Positions 8,213 through 15,934 of a stretch of DNA of 64,000 nucleotides are shown one piece after another. This DNA comes from Flavobacterium sp. Lineage in GTDB: Bacteria; Bacteroidota; Bacteroidia; Flavobacteriales; Flavobacteriaceae. How positions within the stretch are numbered: the stretch's first letter is position 1; each line of letters starts with the position of its first letter. The position numbers and the translations under genes were made by a program. The DNA is taken from positions 124,001 through 188,000 of the forward strand of contig NZ_JAPZSP010000020.1 in the NCBI RefSeq assembly GCF_027531705.1. Direction: 5' to 3'. The notes beneath the pieces were generated by a model that was not told where the DNA came from, made no database searches, and was given only the letters and a program-made list of their open reading frames with translations.

Positions 8213-8220
8213 TAATTTTG
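8213..8220 (+). promoter_or_regulatory. Candidate -7 element of the alpha-oxoamine synthase gene
   Basis: TAATTTTG matches TAnnTTTG and lies 25 bases before the ATG at 8246. The in-frame TTG at 8225 would start at the expected transcription start and is therefore disfavoured. Confidence 0.5.
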
Positions 8221-8245
8221 CAACTTGAAAAAACAAAAAAATCAG

Positions 8246-9505
8246 ATGGTAAAAGATTTATTCGAAAGAATTCAAAACAATAAAGGTCCATTAGGTAAAT
8301 GGGCTTCTCAAGCAGAAGGATATTTTGTATTTCCTAAACTAGAAGGAGAATTAGGTCCAAGAATGAAGTTTCAAGGCAAAGATATTTTAAATTGGAGTTT
8401 GAATGATTATTTAGGATTAGCTAATCATCCAGAAGTTCGTCAGGCTGATACTGATGCAGCAATTGCTTATGGTGCAGCTTATCCGATGGGCGCAAGAATG
8501 ATGAGTGGACATACCAATGCACACGAACAATTAGAAAATGAGCTAGCTGAATTTGTTCAAAAAGAAGCTGCTTATTTATTAAATTTTGGTTACCAAGGAA
8601 TCATGTCTTGCATAGATGCGCTTGTAACCAAAAATGATATTATAGTTTATGATGTAGATGCACATGCCTGTATTATAGATGGTGTTCGTCTTCACATGGG
8701 AAAACGTTTTACTTACAAACACAATGATATTGAAAGCATGGAGAAAAATCTTCAACGTGCTACAAAAATGGCTACCGAAACTGGTGGTGGAATTTTATTT
8801 ATTACCGAAGGAGTTTTCGGAATGCGTGGTCAGCAAGGTAAGTTGAAAGAAATTGTAGAAATGAAGAAAAAATACAATTTCCGTTTATTAGTGGATGATG
8901 CTCACGGATTTGGAACATTAGGAAAAACTGGTGCTGGTGCTGGTGAAGAACAAGGTTGTCAAGACGGAATTGATGTTTACTTCTCTACATTTGCTAAATC
9001 TATGGCAAGTATTGGTGCTTTTTTAGCTGCTGATAAAGATATTATTGATTATTTAAAATACAATTTGCGTTCACAAATGTTTGCAAAAGCGTTACCAATG
9101 ATTCAAACAGTTGGTGCATTGAAACGTTTGGAATTATTACGTAAATCGTCTGAATTGAAAGACAAACTTTGGGAAAATGTAAATGCATTACAAGGTGGTT
9201 TGAAAACTAAAGGATTTAACATTGGTGACACTAACACATGTGTAACACCGGTTTATTTGGAAGGCTCAATACCAGAAGCTATGGTTATGGTAAATGACTT
9301 GAGAGAAAACTATGGAATCTTCTTATCTATAGTGGTTTACCCTGTTATACCTAAAGGAATTATTTTGCTAAGAATGATACCAACAGCTACACATACTTTA
9401 GCAGATATAGAAGAAACGTTAACTGCTTTTGAAGCTATCCGTGAGAAATTAGTAAACGGAACGTATGCAAAATTAGCGGAACAAAATGTTGAGAATATGG
9501 CTTAA
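8246..9505 (+). CDS. PLP-dependent alpha-oxoamine synthase (serine/cysteate acyltransferase or AONS-like)
   Basis: The 419-residue protein is a fold-type I PLP enzyme. It shows SLNDYLGLANHP, the glycine-rich NFGYQGI cofactor region, DAHACIIDG, VDDAHGFGTLG with the PLP-nitrogen aspartate, and FSTFAKSMASIGAF with the Schiff-base lysine. The family condenses an amino acid with an acyl-thioester and releases CO2. It includes serine palmitoyltransferase, biotin BioF, Kbl and the cysteate acyltransferase that makes capnine for flavobacterial sulfonolipids. No biotin genes are nearby, and an N-terminal extension before SLNDYLG is like the sphingolipid/capnine type, so a lipid role is favoured. Substrate cannot be fixed from sequence alone. 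The ATG at 8246 is chosen because the TTG upstream abuts the promoter. A strong terminator follows. Confidence 0.85.
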   Translation: MVKDLFERIQNNKGPLGKWASQAEGYFVFPKLEGELGPRMKFQGKDILNWSLNDYLGLANHPEVRQADTDAAIAYGAAYPMGARMMSGHTNAHEQLENELAEFVQKEAAYLLNFGYQGIMSCIDALVTKNDIIVYDVDAHACIIDGVRLHMGKRFTYKHNDIESMEKNLQRATKMATETGGGILFITEGVFGMRGQQGKLKEIVEMKKKYNFRLLVDDAHGFGTLGKTGAGAGEEQGCQDGIDVYFSTFAKSMASIGAFLAADKDIIDYLKYNLRSQMFAKALPMIQTVGALKRLELLRKSSELKDKLWENVNALQGGLKTKGFNIGDTNTCVTPVYLEGSIPEAMVMVNDLRENYGIFLSIVVYPVIPKGIILLRMIPTATHTLADIEETLTAFEAIREKLVNGTYAKLAEQNVENMA

Positions 9506-9526
9506 TAAAAGCTTTATATTTTTATA

Positions 9527-9560
9527 AAAAAATCCATTCGTTTTGACGAATGGATTTTTT
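9527..9560 (+). terminator. Rho-independent terminator after the alpha-oxoamine synthase gene
   Basis: Arms AAAAAATCCATTCG (9527-9540) and CGAATGGATTTTTT (9547-9560) form a 14-base-pair stem with a 6-base loop and end in a T run. The A run on the left means it could also work for leftward transcripts. Confidence 0.85.
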
Positions 9561-9689
9561 TTGTTTTGACGATTTATTACTTTAAGTGGTTCGGGTTTTG
9601 AAGCCCTAAAACTTTCGGTTGTGGATTGAAAATAAAAAGTGTAACTTTTTAAGTTCTTATCTTCCGTTCTCAATTTTCAATTTTAATTT

Positions 9690-10055
9690 TCAATTTCCGA
9701 TTTCAATAGCTATAAAATTCTTCTTAATTAATTTAGGGATTAATAAAATCAAAATAATTAGTAAACAAAAAAACAACGAAAGCAATATTCTAAACGGATT
9801 AAAAATAGGTAAAGAAAATAATCCTATCGATAAGATGAAAAAAAACCAAGTAAATGATTTTCTATTCAATATAGGAGTTAACACATTTTGAATAAATACA
9901 ATAAAGAAAAAAGCAAATATAATAAGAGGAAATATAGTTCCTATAACTAGTTTTTGATTAGGCTTTATCGTTAAATAAACTAATGCAAGAAGGAAGGAAT
10001 AAAATACAGTTTGTATAATACTAATAAAAAATCCAAATGCTAATATTCTTTTCAT
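9690..10055 (-). CDS. Small integral membrane protein, unknown function
   Basis: The 121-residue product is almost entirely hydrophobic, with about four predicted transmembrane helices (roughly residues 5-30, 36-58, 68-86 and 88-108) and short basic loops (NRKSF, PKLIKKNF). There is no recognisable family motif and no catalytic residue pattern. The gene is more A/T-rich than its neighbours and stands alone between a terminator and a 235-base gap, with no close promoter motif. It could be a lineage-specific membrane protein. Coding status rests on the coherent hydrophobic pattern and an intact frame. Confidence 0.55.
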   Translation of the reverse strand: MKRILAFGFFISIIQTVFYSFLLALVYLTIKPNQKLVIGTIFPLIIFAFFFIVFIQNVLTPILNRKSFTWFFFILSIGLFSLPIFNPFRILLSLFFCLLIILILLIPKLIKKNFIAIEIGN

Positions 10056-10104
10056 ATTTAAAAACTATAAAATTATTTTCCGCTTAAAATGAATTGAACT
10101 GTTT

Positions 10105-10258
10105 TGTCGAAATTCCAATTTTAATGCTTCTGCTATTTACATTTCGACTTTTCAAGTTTATGATGGAAAGTTTAAACTCTCAAGATTCTACTTTATTTAA
10201 TTCTTTCCAATACAGTTTTTTTTATTTTCTGATTGATTTTATCTGAGTAATTTCGACA
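10105..10258. repeat. Short terminal inverted repeat pair in the 10056-10290 gap
   Basis: TGTCGAAATT at 10105-10114 and AATTTCGACA at 10249-10258 are perfect 10-base reverse complements bounding about 150 bases of non-coding A/T-rich sequence. The interior holds a further ATTTCGAC match on the right-arm orientation. It may be a decayed small mobile element, or chance. Nothing else is recognised in this 235-base gap. Confidence 0.3.
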
Positions 10259-10290
10259 TAACGCCAGCGTAACTATTTATCATTTCATTT

Positions 10291-11409
10291 TTACAAATCC
10301 TTCTTATAAGTCTTTCTTTTTCTAAAAGTCACAGGATCAAAATGTTTCCATATTTGATGAATGGCGTGATTATCGGCTAATTCTGGAGTTCTTATACAAT
10401 TTTTTATTCCTTTTTTTGTAAAAGAAACATAATTTTCATTAAAAATAACTGCTGTAACTCCTTTGTTTTGGTATTCTGGCGCTACACCTATTAGGTAAAA
10501 TAAAACATCTTTGCTTTCTCTTCGAGCTTTTAGCATGTGGTAAATTCCAAATGGAAATAGTTTTCCGTTTGCTTTTTGCAATGCTTCTGCAAAACTTGGC
10601 ATTACTATACTAAAAGCTACCATATTATCATCTTTATCAAGCACAAACTTTATGTATTCTGGATTGATGAAACTAATGTATTTTTTCTTAAAATATTCTT
10701 TTTGAACATCTGTAATAGCAACAAACGACGACAAATCGGCATAAGAATTGTTAAACAAATCGAACATTTTGTCTACATACGGCATAATGTCTTTTGTTTT
10801 GGTAAAATTCAATGGACGTAATTGGTATCTTTTTTTGATTAATTCTTGTGCTTTGAAGAAGAATTCGGGTTTTACATTTTCAAACGGAAATTTATTTTCC
10901 CAATATTCTTTTTCTTGAACAAACCCTAATTGTTCTAAATGTTGCGAATAATAAGGATAATTATACCAAGTAATCATTGAACCAATTTCATCAAAACCTT
11001 CGGTTAGAACACCCACTTTATCAAGATTAGAAAATCCCATTGGCCCTTCAACGTGTTCTAATTTGTTGGTTTTACCAAATTCATATACTTTTTCTAGCAA
11101 TGCTTTGGTAACTTCAATATCGTCTATAACATCCCACCAACCAAAGCGAACTTTCTTTTTTTGTTGGTCGTTTACTTCATTCCAATTGATAATGGCTCCA
11201 ATTCTTCCAACAACTTTATTGTCTTTATAAGCCAAATAAAATTTTGCGTCAGCACTTTTAAATGCTGGATTTTTTGTTTTATCAAAAGTTTCTAATTCAT
11301 CAGCAATCAATGGTGGAACCCAATAGGGATGATTTTTATATAAAGTAAACGGAAATTTTACATAATCCTTAAAATCCTTTTTGGTAATTACTTCTCTAAC
11401 CTCTGTCAT
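10291..11409 (-). CDS. GNAT-like acyltransferase-family protein, 372 aa
   Basis: The 372-residue protein opens with a domain containing FPFTLYKNHPYWVPPL and DNKVVGRIGAIINWN, the beta-4/acetyl-CoA-loop region seen in GNAT folds. A second GNAT-like half has FYLIGVAPEYQNKGVTAVIF, with Q/N-K-G acetyl-CoA binding residues. This double arrangement matches a cytoplasmic protein widespread in Bacteroidota, annotated only as GNAT N-acetyltransferase. The substrate is unknown. Its ATG (11407-11409) shares one base with the stop codon of the upstream outer-membrane protein gene (TAATG), so the two are translationally coupled, hinting at a common process at the envelope. Confidence 0.8.
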   Translation of the reverse strand: MTEVREVITKKDFKDYVKFPFTLYKNHPYWVPPLIADELETFDKTKNPAFKSADAKFYLAYKDNKVVGRIGAIINWNEVNDQQKKKVRFGWWDVIDDIEVTKALLEKVYEFGKTNKLEHVEGPMGFSNLDKVGVLTEGFDEIGSMITWYNYPYYSQHLEQLGFVQEKEYWENKFPFENVKPEFFFKAQELIKKRYQLRPLNFTKTKDIMPYVDKMFDLFNNSYADLSSFVAITDVQKEYFKKKYISFINPEYIKFVLDKDDNMVAFSIVMPSFAEALQKANGKLFPFGIYHMLKARRESKDVLFYLIGVAPEYQNKGVTAVIFNENYVSFTKKGIKNCIRTPELADNHAIHQIWKHFDPVTFRKRKTYKKDL

Positions 11410-12386
11410 TATTCTTCTTTTTCTTTAGATTTTGGCAATTTATCTAACATTTTTTTCTCGTTATTCTTTTTCTTTTTGTCTTTTTTAGCCTTATCAGCTT
11501 TATTTTTTTCAGGTGATTTTATCAAATGATCTTTGTAGTTAGTATCTGAACGCCATGTTACACCTACTCCAACATATAATAATGACGGCGTATCTTTAAT
11601 GTTTTTAGTCACCGAAGCATCCACTTGTAAATTATTATGAACCAGATAGGCACCTCCCGCCGAAAACAAAGCGTCAGAATAATACTTGCTATTTATTCCT
11701 TTATGCTCTACAAATGCTGACCATTTATCATTAAAACCTCTTGTAAGTGTAACTAAATATCCTTTTGCTTGACCAGCAGTTGTAATTTTATCAAGAAAAA
11801 TATTGGTGATAAAAACATATTGATTTCCAAAAATATTTTGAGTAATCAACATAAGCTTTGGACTAATATTACTCAATTTTTCATCTCCAAATTGGAATTT
11901 ATTATTACTAAAATTCAAATTCATTCCACCATAAACAGACACAATTGGAATTAATTGCTTCATTTTAAATTTATGATTGGCTTTCCAACTATATAAATTT
12001 ACATTTTCTTCATAAAATTTGAAAGGATCATAAACTAGATATTTTAAACCTAATGTAGTAGATTTAATTCCGCTTCTGTTTTTCTCAATAAAGTCGGTTA
12101 CATATTTATCATTTTGATAACTAACTTCTAATATTGTCTCCAATTGTTCTTTAAAAAAACCATATCTCACGTTAAAATCAGTTACAAAACCATTTGCTTT
12201 ATATTCCAATCCATTATGATTTTCGTTAATATAACCAAGTCCACCTTCTAACTGAACAACGGTTCTTCCAACCGCAAAAGCCGACATTGATTCGCTTGGA
12301 CGATTAGAATTGACAATGTCTGTATATTGAGCATTACTCAATTGAAAAGTAAGTAATACTATAAAGGATAAAAACTTTGACTTCAT
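11409..12386 (-). CDS. Outer-membrane transporter-like beta-barrel protein (phenol-degradation meta-pathway family type)
   Basis: The 325-residue protein has a signal peptide (MKSKFLSFIVLLTFQLSNAQ) followed by alternating beta-strand sequence with aromatic girdles. The segment NRPSESMSAFAVGRTVVQLEGG resembles the start of the MetA-pathway-of-phenol-degradation/transporter family of outer-membrane barrels. The C-terminal ~45 residues are an unusual Lys-rich tail (KADKAKKDKKKKNNEKK) instead of a terminal aromatic strand, so the barrel probably ends near residue 280 with a soluble extension. It precedes the GNAT-like gene with a one-base overlap. Substrate unknown. Confidence 0.7.
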   Translation of the reverse strand: MKSKFLSFIVLLTFQLSNAQYTDIVNSNRPSESMSAFAVGRTVVQLEGGLGYINENHNGLEYKANGFVTDFNVRYGFFKEQLETILEVSYQNDKYVTDFIEKNRSGIKSTTLGLKYLVYDPFKFYEENVNLYSWKANHKFKMKQLIPIVSVYGGMNLNFSNNKFQFGDEKLSNISPKLMLITQNIFGNQYVFITNIFLDKITTAGQAKGYLVTLTRGFNDKWSAFVEHKGINSKYYSDALFSAGGAYLVHNNLQVDASVTKNIKDTPSLLYVGVGVTWRSDTNYKDHLIKSPEKNKADKAKKDKKKKNNEKKMLDKLPKSKEKEE

Positions 12387-12423
12387 AAAAATTGGTTTTT
12401 AAATACATTAAATTGAAAGTATC

Positions 12424-12431
12424 CAAATGTA
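12424..12431 (-). promoter_or_regulatory. Candidate -7 element of the barrel/GNAT-like unit
   Basis: TACATTTG on the minus strand matches TAnnTTTG, 38 bases ahead of the ATG at 12386. Confidence 0.5.
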
Positions 12432-12477
12432 GAATTTTTTTATTATTTATTTAAGATTCCAATTCGGCAAGATTTAT

Positions 12478-12485
12478 TATTTTTG
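12478..12485 (+). promoter_or_regulatory. Candidate -7 element of the DUF4834 gene
   Basis: TATTTTTG fits TAnnTTTG, 17 bases before the ATG at 12503. Confidence 0.45.
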
Positions 12486-12502
12486 AACAAATTTATTAAC
12501 TT

Positions 12503-12781
12503 ATGGAAACGGCTTCTTTTACTGGTTTTTTCAAAACGCTTATCTACATTGTTGGGTTTTATTATGTTTTTAGATTTTTGGCCAAATTATTTTTACCAAT
12601 TTTACTAAAAAAAGCGGTTCAAAAAGCTGGTGAAAATTTTCAAAAACAACAACAGAATTACCAACAACACTATCAAAATACATCAACCGACAACGATATT
12701 ATTTACGATAAATCAACTTCTTCAAAACCTCGAGAAACTAAAAAAGTTGGCGAATATGTTGATTATGAAGAAATAGAGTAA
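12503..12781 (+). CDS. DUF4834-type small membrane-anchored protein
   Basis: The 92-residue protein has one N-terminal membrane segment (about residues 10-35, TGFFKTLIYIVGFYYVFRFLAKLFLPILL) followed by a Gln-rich, then acidic tail ending VGEYVDYEEIE. This architecture and the tail match the small DUF4834 family found throughout flavobacteria, function unknown. The cytoplasmic tail suggests a scaffold or accessory role. It stands just upstream of the YfhO gene but each has its own promoter motif, so cotranscription is not required. Confidence 0.75.
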   Translation: METASFTGFFKTLIYIVGFYYVFRFLAKLFLPILLKKAVQKAGENFQKQQQNYQQHYQNTSTDNDIIYDKSTSSKPRETKKVGEYVDYEEIE

Positions 12782-12807
12782 CTTTTTTGATTTAGTCTTC
12801 ACAAAAG

Positions 12808-12840
12808 TTTGATTACCTACTTATTTTTTGACTATTTTTG
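12808..12840 (+). promoter_or_regulatory. Promoter of the YfhO-led operon (-33 and -7)
   Basis: TTTG at 12808-12811 and TATTTTTG at 12833-12840 are separated by 21 bases, within the 17-23 range of Bacteroidota promoters. Transcription would start near 12847, before the ATG at 12870. The in-frame TTG at 12828 lies inside the promoter and is rejected as a start. Confidence 0.65.
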
Positions 12841-12869
12841 AACTTTACTATTGTTTACTAAATCGCTTT

Positions 12870-15302
12870 ATGAATTTACTTAAAAAGTTTTATCCTCATG
12901 CGCTTGCCGTTATTGGTTTTGTGCTAGTTTCTATTATTTATTTTTATCCTGTTTTGCAAGGAAAAAAAATATACCAATCTGATATTGCGCAATATACCGG
13001 AATGGCAAAAGAGCAAAATGACTTTAGAGCCAATGAAAATACTGAACCTTATTGGACAAATTCAGCCTTTGGTGGAATGCCAACTTATCAGCTTGGAGCA
13101 AAATATCCTAATGATTTTATTGGTGATTTAGATGATGTAATTCGCTTTTTGCCAAGACCAGCAGATTATTTATTTCTTTACTTTTTAGGATTTTATGTAT
13201 TGCTTTTAGTTTTAAAAATAGATCCATTGAAAGCCTTTTTCGGTGCATTAGCCTTTGGTTTATCTACCTATTTAATAATAATTCTTGGTGTTGGACATAA
13301 TGCTAAAGCGCACGCTATTGCTTATATGCCGCTTGTGATTGCAGGAACTATTTTAGTTTATAAAAAGAAATACATTGTTGGTGGATTATTAGCCATGTTT
13401 GCAACCGCTTTAGAGATTAATGCCAATCACTTTCAGATGACATATTACTTTTTGTTTTTACTTTTAATTATTGGAATTTATTATTCTATAAAACTATTAA
13501 AATCAAAAGATTACAAATCTATAGTGAAAATAAAATTGACCTTTTTAGTTGCCATAATCTTAGCTTTGGGAGCAAATGCTACTAATTTATTAGCGACAAA
13601 AGAATACGCAGATTTCAGTACAAGAGGAAAAAATGAATTAACCTACAATCCAGATGGTTCAAAGGTTGAAGGCACAAACGGACTTTCATATGATTATATC
13701 ACAGAATACAGTTATGGTGTTTCTGAAAGTTTGAACATATTTGCCGCACGCCTATTTGGTGGTTCTAACAGTGAAAATCTTGGTACACAAAGCAAAATGT
13801 ACGAATTCATGGTTGGACAAGGTGTTCCCGAAGGTCAAGCTGCTGAGTTTGCTTCTGGTTTACCAACTTATTGGGGCGATCAACCTATTGTGGCTGCTCC
13901 AGCTTACATTGGTGCTGTTGTGTTTTTCTTGGCAATTTTGGCTTTGTTTGTTGATAAGCGTAAACTTAAATATGTTTTTCTATCTGGAGCAATCCTTTCA
14001 TTGGTGCTTTCTTGGGGAAAAAATTTCTCAATCCTAACTGATTTGATGATTGATTATATGCCGTTATACAATAAGTTTAGAGCAGTTTCATCTATACAAG
14101 TTGTTTTAGAATTATGTATGCCAGTATTAGCCATTATGGGATTACAATCATTTTTCAAAGCAGAAAAAGAAGCTCAATTCAAAGCTTTATGGCAATCGGC
14201 TGCAGTGGTTTTAGGATTAATTGTTGCTTTGTTTCTATTCAAAGGAATGTTTGCTTTTTCTGGTGGTAGCGATGGTTATTATTTGCAAAGTTATGGACCT
14301 GAATTTGTTGATGCACTCAAAGAAGATAGAAAAAGTATGTATTCTGCTGATTTACTACGTTCAGGATTTTTGATTGCACTGACGGCTTTCTTGCTTTGGA
14401 TGGCAAACAAAAACAAATTAAATCAACAAAAAACAGTTATTCTTGTTGGATTAGTAATGGTTTTGGATTTGTTTTTTATGGCAAAAAACTATGTTGGCAA
14501 AGATGATTTTGTGCCAGCAAGTCAAGTTGATGTTCCTTTTGCGGCAACGCCAGCTGACATGCAGATTTTACAAGATACAACGCATTATAGAGTTTTAGAA
14601 ATAGATGGAAATATGTCAAGTGCGCGTGCTTCGTATTTTCATAAATCAATTGGTGGTTATAGTGCTGTAAAACCGCAAAGAATGCAGCAATTATTTGATT
14701 ATCAAATCGCTCGAAACAATATTGATGTACTCAATATGTTGAATGTAAAATACCTTATTCAGACAGATTCAACTGGAAATTATTTTCCAACTTTAAATCC
14801 TGAAGCTAATGGAAATGCTTGGTTTGTGAAGAATTTGAAAAAGGTAAATTCAGCTGATGCCGAAATGAAAGCTTTGGATAGTTTGGATACGAAGAACATT
14901 TGTTTATTAAACCAAGTTGAATTTGGAGCTTGGAGAAAAGGGAATGCAAATGATAATTTCGAAAAAGATTCAACTGCAACAATTCGATTACTAAAATACA
15001 AACCAAATCATTTAGTTTACGAATCAAATAATGCAAAAGATGGTTTTGCCGTGTTTTCTGAAATGTATTATAAAAATGGTTGGAAAGCCACTATCAAAGG
15101 TAAAGAACTTCCAATTTATCGAGTAGATTATGTTTTACGCGGGTTAGAAATTCCGGCAGGAAAGCAAATAATTGAATTCAAGTTTGAACCTGAAGTTGTT
15201 AAAACAGGAAGCACAATCGCTTTATATAGTTTCATCGGAATGATTTTGATATTGATTGGCGGAATATATTTAGAATATAAAAAATCTAATAGTAAAGATT
15301 AG
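12870..15302 (+). CDS. YfhO-family polytopic membrane protein (GT-C-like)
   Basis: The 810-residue protein has about 12 transmembrane helices, a large extracytoplasmic loop after the first helix (KIYQSDIAQYTGMAKEQNDFR...PYWTNSAFGGMPTYQ), and a C-terminal periplasmic domain (about 560-780) before a last helix. These are marks of the YfhO family (PF09586), whose Gram-positive members help attach glycosyl groups to lipoteichoic acid. In Bacteroidota it is commonly next to glycosyltransferases, as here with the GT4 and flippase genes. A role in transferring or modifying envelope glycans is inferred. The ATG at 12870 fits the promoter and yields a clean first helix (FYPHALAVIGFVLVSIIYFYPV). Confidence 0.88.
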   Translation: MNLLKKFYPHALAVIGFVLVSIIYFYPVLQGKKIYQSDIAQYTGMAKEQNDFRANENTEPYWTNSAFGGMPTYQLGAKYPNDFIGDLDDVIRFLPRPADYLFLYFLGFYVLLLVLKIDPLKAFFGALAFGLSTYLIIILGVGHNAKAHAIAYMPLVIAGTILVYKKKYIVGGLLAMFATALEINANHFQMTYYFLFLLLIIGIYYSIKLLKSKDYKSIVKIKLTFLVAIILALGANATNLLATKEYADFSTRGKNELTYNPDGSKVEGTNGLSYDYITEYSYGVSESLNIFAARLFGGSNSENLGTQSKMYEFMVGQGVPEGQAAEFASGLPTYWGDQPIVAAPAYIGAVVFFLAILALFVDKRKLKYVFLSGAILSLVLSWGKNFSILTDLMIDYMPLYNKFRAVSSIQVVLELCMPVLAIMGLQSFFKAEKEAQFKALWQSAAVVLGLIVALFLFKGMFAFSGGSDGYYLQSYGPEFVDALKEDRKSMYSADLLRSGFLIALTAFLLWMANKNKLNQQKTVILVGLVMVLDLFFMAKNYVGKDDFVPASQVDVPFAATPADMQILQDTTHYRVLEIDGNMSSARASYFHKSIGGYSAVKPQRMQQLFDYQIARNNIDVLNMLNVKYLIQTDSTGNYFPTLNPEANGNAWFVKNLKKVNSADAEMKALDSLDTKNICLLNQVEFGAWRKGNANDNFEKDSTATIRLLKYKPNHLVYESNNAKDGFAVFSEMYYKNGWKATIKGKELPIYRVDYVLRGLEIPAGKQIIEFKFEPEVVKTGSTIALYSFIGMILILIGGIYLEYKKSNSKD

Positions 15303-15312
15303 AAATAAATAA

Positions 15313-15468
15313 ATGAAAAAAAACAGTTCTTTTTATGCAAATCCAGAAGTTCATCAAGCTAGAAGAATTGAGGAAATAAAAGCATTATCCTATGAAGATA
15401 GAATAAAGCGATTATTTGCATTGATTGAGATTTCATTTAAAATTAAGAATGCAAATAAGAAAAAATGA
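15313..15468 (+). CDS. Small charged protein coupled to nucleotidyltransferase (51 aa)
   Basis: This short frame starts 10 bases after the YfhO stop and ends in ATGA overlap with the nucleotidyltransferase gene (shared bases 15465-15468), a strong sign of translational coupling. The product is basic with a helical pattern (PEVHQARRIEEIKALSYEDR). I recognise no family. Such a small partner upstream of a toxin-like nucleotidyltransferase could be an antitoxin or binding partner, but it could also be a conserved accessory of unrelated function. Confidence 0.65.
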   Translation: MKKNSSFYANPEVHQARRIEEIKALSYEDRIKRLFALIEISFKIKNANKKK

Positions 15469-15926
15469 CTGAACAAATTTTTGCAATTTGGAAATATTTT
15501 TTTCAGTATGATGTAAAATATATCACTATTGGTGGTTTTGCAGTAAATTTCCATGGTTATAATAGAAGTACTGGTGATATTGATTTATTATTAGAAGATT
15601 CTACAGAAAATAGGCATAAATTAAGAAATGCATTTATTGAAATTGGTCTTGGTGATATAAAAGAGCTGGAGACGATGCAATTTGTTGCTGGTTGGACAGA
15701 GTTTTCATTAAATCATGGTTTTAGCCTCGATCTTATGACTTCTATCAAAGGTCTTGAAAATAAAACTTTTGATGAACTATTTGAAGTTGCAAATGAAACA
15801 ACAATTGATGGTGTTTCAATCAAGTTTATTGATTACGAAAATTTAATTATTGCAAAAAAAGCAACTAATCGTCCAAAAGATATTTTAGATATTGAAGAGT
15901 TAGAAAAAATTAATAAAAAAATCTGA
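15465..15926 (+). CDS. Nucleotidyltransferase (MNT/DUF6036-like)
   Basis: The 153-residue protein has the minimal nucleotidyltransferase fold. It shows Gly23-Gly24 in TIGGFAVNFHGYNRST and the metal-binding pair in GDIDLLL (Asp38, Asp40); SLDLMTS near residue 90 supplies the third carboxylate. The RxTxDID signature resembles the stand-alone nucleotidyltransferases that are MNT antitoxins or AbiEii-like toxins, but no HEPN partner is adjacent. It is coupled by ATGA overlap to the 51-residue gene before it, and sits inside an envelope-glycan operon. It transfers an NMP, but the target is unknown. Confidence 0.8.
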   Translation: MTEQIFAIWKYFFQYDVKYITIGGFAVNFHGYNRSTGDIDLLLEDSTENRHKLRNAFIEIGLGDIKELETMQFVAGWTEFSLNHGFSLDLMTSIKGLENKTFDELFEVANETTIDGVSIKFIDYENLIIAKKATNRPKDILDIEELEKINKKI

Positions 15927-15934
15927 TTCTTAAA

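Noticed and set aside
8037..8291. 84-residue frame across structured repeat copy A
   Set aside because: It crosses the repeat and the start of the alpha-oxoamine synthase gene on the other strand and has no protein-like pattern.
15465..15926. HEPN-MNT toxin-antitoxin system
   Set aside because: The nucleotidyltransferase fold is present but no HEPN partner is seen; the 51-residue neighbour is too short and has no HEPN motif.
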